Source: Mauremys mutica (lineage: Eukaryota > Chordata > Testudines > Geoemydidae). From it: a stretch of 64,000 nt of DNA. The stretch lies in NCBI RefSeq assembly GCF_020497125.1, contig NC_059082.1:54830524-54894523 (forward strand), written 5' to 3'. A model generated the notes under the pieces. The model had not been told where the DNA came from and did no database searches. It saw only the letters and a list, made by a program, of their open reading frames with translations. Below, piece by piece: positions 1 to 12,281 of this stretch; position 1 is the first letter of the stretch, and the number at the start of each line of letters is the position of its first letter. The position numbers and the translations under genes are program-made.

Positions 1-399
1 AGAAGGGAAAGCAGAGCTGAGGGGACAATCACCCCAAAAATCAAAATGCAGACCTGGGACATGGCTGGGAATTAGACGGAGACAGGGACCGAGCCCAATT
101 GTTCTTCTGAACATTTGAAGTGAAGTTTGGAGATTCCCCTCTGAAAAGCTCTGCAGCAGGGAGGGACAGCAAAGAAAACTGGGATCTTCAGGGGACAGGG
201 CATTCCCCAGCTGCCAGAGACTGCCCAGCTGAAGTACCCATTGGAACAGTTCTGTGGACCTTACCACAAAGGATGATTCTTCCTAGCCTTGAAACCTCAG
301 CTATTCACATGGCAAGAGGACCCAACAATGGAAATTGAGCGAGGCAGACTGCCTTTGTAACACATAGGGGTGTAAGGACAGTCCTAGATGGAAGGAGAT

Positions 400-503
400 C
401 TAACTTTGATTCCTGGCTCAGCCACAAACTTCCTGGGTGCCCATGGGCAAGTCAATTAGTCCCTCTCTGCATCAGTTCTCCACTTGTAAAGTGTGGTGAT
501 ATT
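400..503 (+). repeat. MIR-like SINE fragment
   Basis: The stretch reads like the MIR core and 3' part: a 'cctggctcagccac' block, then 'gggcaagtca', then 'ctctctgcatcagtt', then 'cttgtaaagtgtgg'. These blocks occur in the order expected for MIR. It is cut off at about 503 by the 5' truncation point of the CR1 element. Confidence 0.75.
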
Positions 504-3186
504 TCTGCAAGAAGCCTGGGGAACAAGCAGGGAGAACTAGAAGTCCTGGCACAGTCAAGGAATTATGATGTAATTGGAATAACAGAGACTTGGTGGGATA
601 ACTCATATGATTGGAGTACTGTCATGGATGGATATAAACTGTTCAGGAAGGATAGGCAGGGCAGAAAAGGTGGGGGAGTTGCATTGTACGTAAGAGAGCA
701 GTATGACTGCTCAGAGCTCCAGTATGAAACTGCAGAAAAACCTGAGAGTCTCTGGATTAAATTTAGAAGTATGAACAACAAGGGTGATGTCGTGGTGGGA
801 GTCTGCTACAGACCACCAGACCAGGGGGATGAGGTGGACGAGGCTTTCTTCCAGCAACTAACAGAAGTTGCTAGATCACAGGCCCTGGTTCTCATGGGTG
901 ACTTTAATCACCCTGATATCTGCTGGGAGAGCAATACAGCAGTGCACAGACAATCCAGGAAGTTTCTGGAAAGTGTAGGAGACAATTTCCTGGTGCAAGT
1001 GCTGGAGGAACCAACTAGGGGAAAAGCTCTTCTTGACCTGCTGCTCACAAACAGGGAAGAAATAGTAGAGGAAGCAATAGTGGATGGGAACCTGGGAGGT
1101 AGTGACCATGAGATGGTTGAGTTCAGGATCCTGATACAAGGAAGAAAGGAGAGCAGTAGAACAGAGACCCTGGACTTGAGAAAAGCAGACTTCGACTCCC
1201 TCAGGGAACTGATGGGCAAGGTCCCCTGCGAGAATAACATGATGGGGAAAGGAGTCGAGGAAAGCTGGCTGTATTTTAAAGAATCCTTATTGAGGTTGCA
1301 GGAACAAACCATCCCGATGTGTAGGAAGAAAAGTAAATATGGCAGGCGACCAGCTTGGCTTAACAGTGAAATCCTTGCTCGTCTTAAACACAAAAAAACA
1401 GCTTACAAGAAGTGGAAGATTGGACAAATAACCAGGGAGGAGTATAAAAGTATTGCTCAGGCATGCAGGAGTGAAATTAGGAAGGCCAAATCACGCTTGG
1501 AGTTGCAGCTAGCCGGAGATGTTAGGAGTAACAAGAAGGGTTTCTTCAGGTATGTTAGCAACAAGAAGAAAGTCAAGGAAAGTGTGGGCCCCTTGCTGAA
1601 TGAGGGAGGGAACCTAGTGACAGAGGATGTGGAGAAAGCTAGTGTACTCAATGCTTTTTTTGCCTCTGTCTTCACAGACAAGGTCAGCTCCCAGACAGCT
1701 GCACTCTGCAGCACGGTATGGGAAGGAGGTGACCAGCTCTCTGTGGAGAAAGAAGTAGTTCGGAACTATTTAGAAAAGCTGGACGAGCACAAGTCCATGG
1801 GGCCGGATACGCTGCATCCGAGGGTGCTAAAGGAGTTGGCTGATGAGATTGCAGAGCCATTGGCCATTATCTTTGAAAAATCATGGCGATCGGAGGAGGT
1901 CCCGGATGACTGGAAAAAAGCTAATGTAGTGCCCATCTTTAAAAAAGGGAAGAAGGAAGATCCAGGGAACTACAGGCCAGTCAGTCTCACCTCAGTCCCT
2001 GGAAAAATCATGGAACAGGTCCTCAAGGAATCAATTCTGAACCACTTAAAGGAGGGGAAAGTGATCAGGAACAGTCAGCATGGATTCACCAAGGGCAAGT
2101 CATGCCTGACTAACCTAATTGCCTTCTATGATGAGATAACCGGTTCTGTGGATGAGGGGAAAGCAGTGGATGTGCTATTTCTGGACTTTAGCAAAGCTTT
2201 TGATACAGTCTCCCACAGTATTCTTGCCAGCAAGTTAAAGAAGTATGGGCTGGATGAATGGACGGTAAGGTGGATAGAAAACTGGCTAGATGGTCGGGCT
2301 CAACGGGTAGTGATCAATGGTTCCATGTCTAGTTGGCAGCCGATATCAAGTGGAGTGCCCCAAGGGTCGGTGCTGGGGCCGGTTTTGTTCAATATCTTCA
2401 TTAACGATCTGGAGGATGGTGTGGACTGCACCCTTAGCAAGTTTGCAGATGACACTAAACTGGGAGGAGTGGTTGATATGCTGGAGGGTAGGGATAGGAT
2501 ACAGAGGGACCTAGACAAATTAGAGGATTGTGCCAAAAGAAATATGATGAGGTTCAACAAGGACAAGTGCAGAGTCCTGCACTTAGGACGGAAGAATCCC
2601 ATGCACTGCTACAGTCTAGGGACCGAATGGCTGGGCAGCAGTTCTGCAGAAAAGGACCTAGGGGTTACGGTGGACGAAAAACTGAATATGAGTCAACAGT
2701 GTGCCCTTGTTGCCAAGAAGGCTAATGGCATTTTGGGTTGTATAAGTAGGGGCATTTCCAGCAGATCGAGGGATGTGATCATTCCCCTCTATTCAGCACT
2801 GGTCAGGCCTCATTTGGAGTACTGTGTCCAGTTTTGGGCCCCACACTACAAGAAGGATGTGGATAAATTGGAGAGAGTCCAGCGGAGGGCAACAAAAATG
2901 ATTAGGGGGCTGGAACACAGGACTTATGAGGAGAGGCAGAGGGAACTGGGATTGTTTAGCCTGCAGAAGAGAAGAATGAGGGGGGATTTGATAGCTGCTT
3001 TCAACTACCTGAAAGGGGGTTCCAAAGAGGATGGATCTAGACTGTTCTCAGTGGTACCAGATTACAGAATGAGGAGTAATGGTCTCAAGTTGCAGTGGGG
3101 GAGGTTTAGGTTGGATATTAGGAAAAACTTTTTCACTAGGAGGGTGGTGAAGCACTGGAATGGGTTACCTAGGGAGGTGGTGGAGT
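504..3186 (+). mobile_element. CR1 LINE copy A, 5' segment: nearly complete ORF2 (endonuclease and reverse transcriptase)
   Basis: CR1 non-LTR retrotransposon. CR1 homology begins at '[12 protein letters not shown]' (about 507), so only the very N-terminus of ORF2 is missing. The first in-frame ATG is at 624, and the frame stays open for 854 codons. Counting from that ATG: the apurinic-type endonuclease shows [11 protein letters not shown] near residue 91 and the catalytic SDH near 160; the reverse transcriptase shows LDFSKAFD near 520, [12 protein letters not shown] near 575 and the FADD active-site box at 607-610. The open frame ends at a TAG (3186-3188) formed where copy B is inserted, not by a stop of its own. 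Absence of internal stops or frameshifts over 2.5 kb marks a recent insertion. It lies inside the AXIN1 intron in antisense orientation to the gene. Confidence 0.95.
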
Positions 3187-6112
3187 AGCATTGTATATCA
3201 ATAATGAGGTGAAATGTAATGAAATAACTAGTAATGCAATGGATAATACGGAGTCTGTGTGGGCAATGGTCACATTGGGGAAGAAAACTACCAGAGCCTC
3301 ACCCGGGATAGTGATTGGGGTGTGCTATAGACCGCCAGGATCTAGCTTGGAGACGGATAGAGAGCTCTTTAATGTTTTTAAGGAGGTAAACACTAATAGG
3401 AACTGCTTGATCATGGGAGACTTTAACTTCCCAGATATAGATTGGGAAACAAATGCTAGTAATAACAATAGGGCTCAGCTTTTCCTAGACGTAATAGCTG
3501 ATGAATTCCTCCATCAAGTAGTTGCTGAACCAACGAGGGGGGATGCCATTTTAGATCTGATTTTGGTGAGTAATGAGGACCTTGTTGAGGAAATAGTTGT
3601 AGGGGACAACCTTGGCTCGAGTGATCATGAGCTAATTCGTTTCAAAATTAATGAGAGGATAATCAATATTGCATCTGAGACTAGGGTTTACGATTTCAAA
3701 AGGGCTAACTTTACTAAATTAAGGCGACTAGTTAGGGAAGTGGACTGGACCAACATATTTAGGAATCTAAAGGCAGATGACGCCTGGGGTTACTTCAGGT
3801 TGAAATTGCAGGAGTTGTCAGAGGCATGTATCCCGAGAAAGGGAAAACGGCTCGTAGGTAGCAGTTTTAGACCGAGCTGGATGACCAAGCGTCTTAGAGG
3901 GGTCATTAAGAAAAAACAGAAAGCATACCAGGAGTGGAAAATGGGAGGGATCAGCAAAGAAACCTACCTTATTGAGGTCAGAGGGTGTAGGGATGCAGTG
4001 AGAAAGGCAAAGCGACGGGTGGAGATGGACCTAGCGAAGGGGATTAAAACCAATAGCAAAAGGTTTTTTAGCCATATAAATAGGAAGAAAGCCAAGAAGG
4101 AAGAAGTGGGACCGCTTAAAACTTTAAACGGAGTGGAGATTAGGGATAATCTTGGAATGGCACAATATCTGAATGAATATTTTGCCTCGGTCTTTAATGA
4201 GGCTAATGAAGGGCTAAGGAATAGTGATAGAGGGACCGATGGGAATGAAGATATGGGGGTAGACATTACGGTATCTGAGGTGGAGGCCAAACTTGAACAG
4301 CTTAACGGAAGTAAATCGGGGGGCCCGGATAATCTTCATCCTAGAATATTAAGGGAATTGGCGAGTGATATTGCTAGCCCGTTAGCGATGATTTTTAATA
4401 AATCTCTAAATTCGGGGATTGTACCATTTGACTGGAGATTAGCTAATGTAGTTCCTATATTCAAGAAGGGGAAAAAAAGTGACCCGGGTAACTACAGGCC
4501 TGTTAGTTTAACATCTGTAGTATGCAAAGTAATGGAAAAAATTTTAAAAGAGAGAGTGGTTACGGAGCAGGAGGCCGATGGCAACTGGGATAGATTACAG
4601 CATGGATTTACGAAAGGTAGATCGTGCCAAACCAATCTGATCTCCTTCTTTGAGAAAGTAACAGATTTTTTAGACAAGGGAAATGCGGTGGATCTAATAT
4701 ATCTGGATTTCAGTAAGGCGTTTGATACGGTACCGCATGAGGAATTATTGGTTAAATTGGAAAAGATGGGGATCGAAATGAAAATCCAGAGGTGGATAAG
4801 GAGCTGGTTAAAGGGGAGACTGCAGAGGGTAGTACTGAAAGGGGAACTGTCGGGTTGGGGGGGGGTTACCAGTGGAGTTCCTCAAGGTTCGGTTTTGGGT
4901 CCTATTTTATTCAATCTATTTATTGCTGACCTGGGAACCAAGAGTAGGAGTGGGCTGATAAAGTTTGCGGATGACACCAAGTTGGGAGGTATTGCCAATT
5001 CGGAGAAGGATCGGGATATCCTCCAGGGAGATTTGGATGACCTTGTAAACTGGAGTATTAGTAACAGGATGAAATTCAATAGTGAGAAGTGTAAGGTTGT
5101 GCATTTAGGGATGACTAACAAGAATTTTAGTTATAAGCTAGGGACGCACCAGTTGGAAGTAACGGAGGAGGAGAAGGACCTGGGAGTCCTGGTTGATCGT
5201 AGGATGACTATGAGTAGGCAATGTATGTGGCCGTTAAAAAAGCTAATGCGGTCTTGGGTTGCATTAGGCGAGGTATTTCTAGTAGGGATAAGGAAGTGCT
5301 AGTCCCGTTATATAAGGCGTTGGTGAGACCTCATTTGGAGTACTGTGTGCAGTTTTGGTCTCCCATGTTTAAGAAGGATGAGTTAAAACTGGAACGGGTA
5401 CAAAGAAGGGCCACTAGAATGATCCGAGGAATGGAAGGCCTGTCGTATGAAAGGAGACTTGAGGAGCTCGGTTTGTTTTCCTTAACCAAAAGAAGGATAA
5501 GGGGAGATATGATTGCACTCTTTAAATATATCAGAGGGATAAATACCAGGGAAGGAGAGGAATTATTTCAGCTCAGTGCTAATGTAGACACGAGGACAAA
5601 CGGATATAAATTGTCAGTCAGGAAATTTAGGCTTGAAATTAGACGAAGGTTTCTAACCATCAGGGGAGTGCAATACTGGAACAGCCTACCGAGGGAAACA
5701 GTAGGGGCGAAGGACCTCCATGACTTTAAGATTAAGCTAGATAAGTTTATGGAGGAGATGGTATAATAGGATAATGGGCTTAGTCAATAGGTCGATTAAG
5801 TGCCAAACTGGTAAATAGTACAATGGGTCAATGATATGATATTCTTAACCTTTTTCCAGAGGGTATGGCTGGAGAGTCTTGCCCACATGCTCGGGGTTCA
5901 GCTGACCGCCATATTTGGGGTCGGGAAGGAATTTTCCTCCAGGGCAGATTGGCAGTGGCCCTGGAGGTTTTTCGCCTTCCTCCGAAGCATGGGGCAGGGG
6001 TCGCTTGCTAAAGGAGTGGGTAGATCGGCTTATGTGGCCTGCATCTTGCAGGAGGTCAGACTAGATGATCATAATGGTCCCTTCTGATCTTGAATTCTAT
6101 GATTCTATGATT
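3187..6112 (+). mobile_element. CR1 LINE copy B, inserted inside copy A
   Basis: A second, clearly different CR1 subfamily begins at '[10 protein letters not shown]', so it is 5'-truncated within the endonuclease. It ends with the CR1-type octamer tail (ATTCTATG repeated, about 6094-6112). The reading frame shows [42 protein letters not shown] and FADDTKLGG, so EN and RT are present. One single-base deletion near 5222 shifts the frame; the C-terminal part continues in another frame to the stop at 5764-5766. The 3' UTR occupies 5767-6093. Copies A and B share a GGTGGAG microhomology at the 5' junction. The insertion removed only about ten bases of copy A. Confidence 0.95.
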
Positions 6113-6255
6113 CCTTAGAGGTTTTTACGGTCAGGCTTGACAAAGCCCTGGCTGGGATGATTTAGTTGGGGTTGGTCCTGCTTTGAGCAGGGGGTTGGAC
6201 TAGATGACCTCCTGAGGTCCCTTCCAACCCTGAGATTCTATGATTCTATGATTCT
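6113..6255 (+). mobile_element. CR1 LINE copy A, 3' end
   Basis: This is the continuation of copy A after the nested insertion. It encodes the last residues ([16 protein letters not shown]), then the stop, the short 3' UTR ('ggttggactagatgacctcc') and an ATTCTATG octamer tail. The matching uninterrupted sequence can be seen in the minus-strand CR1 at 31.2 kb. Confidence 0.93.
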
Positions 6256-6670
6256 GAGGAGAACACCCATTAACGATTGTGAGGTGTCAGCGACGAAAGC
6301 CCGGTAAGTACCTAAGATAGCAAAATTCAATCTCCACATCTGTTTTTTGGATTTCTACCAGGGTCCTGTCTCCGGAACCTGCTTAGGGTGCTTCATATGT
6401 TGCCACTGCAACAGGTGGAAAAGCAGCTCCCTCCCCAAAAGTCTCCAGCTCCAAATAAATGACTTGCTCATCATGATATATAAAGTCTATGGTAAAGCGC
6501 TGGACACAGCCCAGTCCTCCTGGGCCCCAAGCCATTGCCGAACCACACAACATCTTTGTCTTCATCTTCCTTCCAGCACTTGCACATGATAGAATTTAAA
6601 TATAGTGACCATCATAAAAGAGGTGATTATTGCCTGGAGCAATTCAGCTTTGGCAGGTTCATTTCAAAAG
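6256..6670. other. Intronic sequence with a 60-codon minus-strand ORF, unassigned
   Basis: No known repeat is recognised here. On the minus strand, 6383-6565 is open and has protein-like composition (for example QRFTIDFIYHDEQVIYLELETF), but it has no splice context or domain I can name. It could be a fragment of a processed pseudogene, an unknown element, or chance. Confidence 0.3.
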
Positions 6671-6674
6671 ATTA

Positions 6675-6810
6675 CTTGGATGAGGTTTGATCTTCTACCA
6701 TATCAGAGACCTAGGTTTTATCCCCAGCTCTGCTATAAGTGACCTTGTGAAACTTCTCAGTTATCTTGTCTGTAAAATTGCAGGGAAGGATAGTTGCCTC
6801 ACTCTAGGAT
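6675..6810 (+). repeat. MIR-like SINE fragment
   Basis: The order of blocks 'ccccagctctgctataagtg', 'accttgtgaaactt', 'ttgtctgtaaaattg' and 'ggatagttgcctcactc' follows the MIR consensus. It is diverged and truncated at both ends. Confidence 0.65.
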
Positions 6811-6894
6811 AGGGATATAAGGCTTTGGTCAATAATAAGAGCTTATGAATTGCACAAATATTAACAGCCGCTGTAAGAGGAGAAATCAAGCAGC

Positions 6895-7505
6895 AATATC
6901 ACATTAGAAGGCAAAAACATCAATAAAGTAGAAAAGTTCATCTACCCAGACAGCACCAGAGTAGTCAATGAGACCTCAAGAAAGAAGTCACATCAAGGAT
7001 AGGAACGGCATCCACTAAACTCAACAAGATACGGAAATGACAGGTATTCAGCACCAGAAAAAAACCAAGAATCTCAGTGCTAACATATGGGTATGATAGT
7101 AGGAGCTGTGCCGAAGTGTTCGCAGGAAACTAGACATCTTCAAAAATAAGCGCCTATCAGAGATCCTGTGTGTTGGATGGAAAGACTTAATCACCTATGA
7201 AGAGATCAGAGAAATCACCATCCAACTGCTTGTCTCCACTAGAAACAGAAGGAAGCGCAGGTCATATTTGGGGCATGTACTCCAGATACCCACATACAGA
7301 CTCCCACATGGAGTCATCAAATGGAAACCAACTGGTGTGAAGAAACATGGGAGACCAAGAAAAAATTTAAGAAGAACTCTTTGTAGGTAGGGCAGAACAG
7401 TTGATCTCAACATCATGGAGCAGATGGAAGCAGGAGCGGATGACAGAGAGGAACAAAAGAGATTAATTTCCACCCTTTACACCAACACTGACATGGGGAG
7501 GATGT
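6895..7505 (+). mobile_element. Decayed non-LTR retrotransposon, C-terminal part of the RT polyprotein
   Basis: Reading through frameshifts and stops, the plus strand encodes a 'YLGHVLQIP...WKPTGVKKHGRPRKNLRRTL' region (about 7150-7390). This resembles the conserved 'GHVLR...W.P.GKRKRGRP..TWRR' tail that follows the RT domain in several LINE clades. Upstream remnants (about 6940-7130) resemble the preceding thumb region. It is not CR1, whose C-terminus looks different (see 31209-31560). The clade is undecided. Confidence 0.55.
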
Positions 7506-7510
7506 AAACG

Positions 7511-10008
7511 TAATGGAAGACGAGACAACTTGACTGCATGTCTTCTGACTCTCAGGCCTTTACACCTCCCAATATAAAGGATTGGGGGGTGGGGGGGAGA
7601 GGAGGGTCTCTCCCTTTGCTTCCCAGCCATATGTCTGCACACAGCACCGGTGTTCCATACATTGCTCACAGAAACCCAGTGCACCACTCCTCAGATCCAA
7701 AAACAAAGTTTAATAACTTTTGAATTATTGTGTTTTGAGGCCTAACAGATTTCAGCTGGGCAGTCCAATGATAAAAGTTTTCTGAGATACTGCCCATAGT
7801 TCCAAAGGCTCCCAATCTCTGCAACAAAAAGTATTAAGAAAATAGGTATCCTAAAGAAAGGGTTATGTCTCGGGAACCCCTTAACCAAATGACCCTAAAT
7901 TTGTACCACGAACTCTACTCCGGGCTCTGCATTGAGATCAAGTCAATTTGACTACATATGTGTATTTTAAAGAACTTTGAAAATTCAACTTTACACAGAA
8001 ACCTTTGCAGCCTCTGATGACTTACTGGAAAATGGACAATGCTAAGTTTCATACTGGCAGAAAGATGAATGAGGAGACAGATTTATTTATATCAGAACAT
8101 AATTGTAACCTTGTTAAAACATACAGACTTGGCAAAGGGAGGTTCATAGATGTCCACGGGGTTTCACTGTAGTACTGAAGAGACCCTTGCTTTGCAATGG
8201 ACAAGGAAAGACTCAAGAATGATAAATAATATAGGACCTCAATTAAGAGAACGTTTTTTCCTATTATAGTTGAGAGAGATCAAGATTCTCATATGTCTAG
8301 TTGGACAAGGAGAAAATTCTGCTTAGAGCAGGAAGTGAGGCAGTTTATCCTCTTGAACATAAAAACATAAAATAACATTATATGTGTCTTTTTAACATTT
8401 TTGTTTTTTAGGCATCTAACAAACAATTAAATCTAAGGGCATTGACAGACCCTTTAAATTATGGAATTTACTGTTCTTTATTTCAAAAGATTCACTTCAC
8501 CAATTTTTGGCAACTGTAGGTTTGTCATATTAATGCTAGAATAGCAATAGAAATGTGTCTTGAATTACTTATTACTACTGGGGATATGATTTTTGAAGTC
8601 ATAACATATAAATATTGCATTTTTAGAACAAAAATTGCTTTTTTGGTCAAAAAATTGTCACTAAAATAGCTGTATACTGTTGGGGGCTTGGTTCAACAGC
8701 AGAGGTACCTATTTTGTAGATTCCCAGGCTACAGAACTGCATGTTCATGCTAAGTAGACTGTAATTAGTTAATTACTGGCATTAGGCTTGATGACGTTGG
8801 ACTTGTTTAATATCCTATACAGACAATAGTGCAGCTGCTCCTCCAAACATGGGTTAACTGCCAAATTACTACCATTAAAATAAACTGGAAAAGTTATGAC
8901 AGTCCATTGTCACTGAAGAGCTTCATAATAAACCACTGACTGTAACTACCCCCAACCAACAGCAGAGAAATACTTGCACACAGAGAACACACTTTATACT
9001 GTCCATCAGGGCAGGGGAAAAACTAATTGCTGTTTTAGTTTGCAGTATAGTTAGTATGTCTGCACTCGCCAAATAAGTGTCAAACTATTTCAGAGAGATT
9101 CTCCGAATTACACATACAACCAATTTGGCTTTTTAATCATTTCAATTTCTGTGACTAGAACCCTTACAGCTGAACAAAAGGGAAAAAAACCACAAAACTC
9201 TCTCGATATTGAAATATTATGCCTAGCTTCACAGACCATACCAAATTGTATGGGTTCTTGCTTTGTCATCTTCACATATTCCATTTAGAACACATAATTA
9301 ACCTCAGTTTCTACCTAATTTCAAATCTTTCCACATAGAGAAACCAACTAATCCAGTGCACTCAGTGGCAGATTGCAAATTAAATCATTACTGCAGCTCC
9401 CACCTGTAGCTTAAAAAACATGGGGTTCTTTCTTTTCAATGAATAACTGTAATTTCTTAAAAGATTTAAGGATGAACCTGGTAATCCAGAGATTATATTT
9501 CTGTAAACTAATTTAGGTGTCAGTGCCTCTGTTAAGAGTCTTCTTAAAATGTCACTTTTCTGCACAAAATGAATTGCCAATTTTCAAACCAGAATTTTCT
9601 TTTCCCACTAAATATTTAGGAGTATTTTTTTTAAATAACATGTACAGCAAGTGCTTGATACAAACGAATCACCCTCATTTTACCTCTCTTAGCTATGGCA
9701 ATCTACATAAACTGCAATCAAAACAGCAACAAGGAAAAAGTTTTGGGGGTATTTAGCCCAAAGTTTATCTATCTATATCTGCCCTTAAGATGTCAAAACA
9801 TGAGCAATGGCCTCTAGTCACTGCATGCCATTTATGTATTCATTCATCTGTAGTGGTGGACACATATATAATAAAATAAAATCCAAGCAAATTAGAATTG
9901 TCCAAAATTGACTCCACCCATCCCCACTGAAATCACTGTCCTGTAAAATGATCCACGCAGGCAAGCCTCTGTGCCCAGGTGGAGCTCCACTGATTTTGGT
10001 GGTGCTGA
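7511..10008. other. AT-rich AXIN1 intron, nothing recognised
   Basis: No coding segment, RNA gene or clear transposon end was seen. Short open frames are scattered and have no domain-like content. Confidence 0.5.
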
Positions 10009-10016
10009 GAGAGAGC

Positions 10017-10277
10017 CAGGGGCGGCTCTAGGCATTTTGCCGCCCCAAGCACAGCAGGCAGGCTGCCTTCGGCGGCTTGCCTGCGGGAGGTCTCTGGTCC
10101 CGCGGATTCGGCGGAAGTCTGCGGGAGGTCCACCGATGCCACGGGACCAGCGGACCCTCCGTAGGCATGCCGCCGAAGGCAACCTGACTGTTGCCCTCGC
10201 GGCGACCAGCAGAGAGCCCCCGGCGGCTTGCCACCCCAGGCATGCGCTTGGCGTGCTGGTGCCTGGAGCCGCCCCTG
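10017..10277. mobile_element. GC-rich hAT-type MITE with 8-bp TSD
   Basis: The inverted termini CAGGGGCGGCTCTAGGCA and (reverse complement of the right end) CAGGGGCGGCTCCAGGCA match at 17 of 18 positions. The flanking 8-mers GAGAGAGC (10009-10016) and GTGAGAGC (10278-10285) differ at one base. An 8-bp TSD with CAG-starting termini indicates hAT. The interior is GC-rich and non-coding. A related copy lies at 29860-30255. Confidence 0.88.
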
Positions 10278-10450
10278 GTGAGAGCAGAGCCATTCCAGGA
10301 AGGAGATGTAAGACTCTCCCAACAACCTATTCAGCCTACGAATTACGGCTTTGCAGCACAACTTGATAGTTAATACATCCAGACTCTGACCGACCAATTA
10401 AGAAAGTGAGTTACAGATGCAATAACTGCATGAACGTCCTGCATTCTGAA

Positions 10451-12281
10451 GTATCAGAGGGGTAGCTGTGTTAGTCTGGATCTGTAAAAGCAGCAGAGCG
10501 TCCTGTGGCACCTTATAGACTAACAGACGTATTGGAGCATGAGCTTTCGTGGATTAATACCCACTTCATTGGATGCATGTAGTGGAAATTTCCAGGGGCA
10601 GGTATATATATGCAAGCAAGAAGCAGGCTAGAGATAACGAGGTTAGTTCAATCAGGGAGGATGAAGCCCTCTTCTAGCAGATGAGGTGTGAAAACCCAGG
10701 GAGGAGAAACGGCTTTTGTAGTTCGCTAGCCATTCACTGTCTTTGTTTAATCCTGAGCTGATGGTGTCAAATTTGCAGATGAACTGGAGCTCAGCAGTTT
10801 CTCTTTGAAGTCTGGTCCTGAAGTTTTTTTGCTGCAGGATGGCTACCTTTAAATCTGCTATTGTGTGGCCAGGGAGGTTGAAGTGTTCTCCTACAGGTTT
10901 TTGTATATTGCCATTCCTAATAGGTGATTTGTGTCCATTTATCCTTTTCCGTAGGGACTGTCCAGTTTGGATGATGTACATAGCAGAGGGGCATTGCTGG
11001 CATACGATGGCGTATGTTACATTGGTGGACGTGCAGGTGAATGAACCGGTGATGGTGTGGCTGATCTGGTTAGGTCCTGTGATGGTGTCACTAGTGTTGA
11101 TATGTGGACAGAGTTGGCATCGAGGTTTGTTGCATGGATTGGTTCCTGAGCTAGAGTTACTATGGTGCGGTGTGCAGTTACTGGTGAGAATATGCTTCAG
11201 GTTGGCAGGTTGTCTGTGGGTGAGGACTGGCCTGCCACCCTAGGCCTGTGAAAGTGAGGGATCATTGTCTAGGATGGGTTGTAGATCCCTGATGATGCGC
11301 TGGAGAGGTTTTAGCTGGGGACTGTATGTGATGGCCAGTGGAGTTCTGTTGATTTCTTTCTTGGGTTTGTCTTGTAGTAGGAGGTTTCTGGGTACATGTC
11401 TGGCTCTGTTGATCTGTTTCCTTATTTCCTTGTGCGGGTATTGTAGTTTTGAGAATGCTTGGTGAAGATTTTGTAGGTGTTGGTCTCTGTCTGAGGGGTT
11501 GGAGCAGATGCAGTTGTACCTCAGTGCTTGGCTGTAGACAATGCATCGTGTGGTGTGCCAGGGATACAAGCTGGAGGCATGAAGGTAGGCATAGAGGTCG
11601 GTAGGTTTTCGGTATAGGGTGGTGTTAATGTGACCATCACTTATTTGCACCGTGGTGTCTAGGAAGTGGACTTCCCCGTGGAGATTGGTGCAGGCTGAGG
11701 TTGATGGTGGGGTGGAAGCTGTTGAAATCGTGGTGGAATTTTTCCAGAGTCTCCTTCCCATGGGTCCAGATGATGAAGATGTCATCAATGTAGCGTAGGC
11801 AGAGAAGTGGCGTGAGTGGACAAGAGCTGATATTAGGTCTCTCAGATATTAGGAATGGAAATATACAAAAACCTATAGGAGAACACTTCAACCTCCCTGG
11901 ACACACAATAGCAGATTTAAAGGTGGCCATCCTGCAGCAAAAAAACTTCAGGACCAGACTTCAAAGAGAAACTGCTGAGCTCCAGTTCATCTGCAAATTT
12001 GACACCATCAGCTCAGGATTAAACAAAGACTGTGAATGGCTAGCCAACTACAAAAGCAGTTTCTCCTCCCTGGGTTTTCACACCTCAACTGCTAGAAGAG
12101 GGCCTCATCCTCCCTGATTGAACTAACCTCGTTATCTCTAGCTTGCTTCTTGCTTGCATACATATACCTGCCCCTGGAAATTTCCACTACATGCATCCGA
12201 CAAAGTGGGTATTCACCCACGAAAGCTCATGCTCCAATACGTCTGTTAGTCTATAAGGTGCCACAGGACTCTTTGCTGCTT
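10451..12281 (-). mobile_element. Penelope-like element, head-to-head inverted form, flanked by 12-bp TSD
   Basis: Penelope-like elements encode RT plus a GIY-YIG endonuclease. The minus-strand copy (about 11815 down to 10451) reads RYIDDIFIIWTHG (RT active-site region, about 11790) and FLDTTVQISDGHINTTLYRKPTD. The finger-like CNKPRCQLCPH linker and 'YAIVCQQCPSAMYIIQTGQSLRKRINGHKS' of the GIY-YIG domain follow. One frameshift (about 11670) and one TAG (about 11242) break it, and YIGQ has become YIIQ, so it is dead. From about 11845 to 12281 the plus strand repeats the GIY-YIG C-terminus and 3' UTR, so the two copies face each other and form an inverted repeat of about 430 bp. The whole unit is flanked by CTGCATTCTGAA at 10439-10450 and 12282-12293, so it arrived as one insertion. 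Confidence 0.92.

Noticed and set aside
9892..10397. Several 60-150-codon frames on both strands
   Set aside because: They coincide with the GC-rich hAT MITE at 10017-10277 and its palindromic interior.
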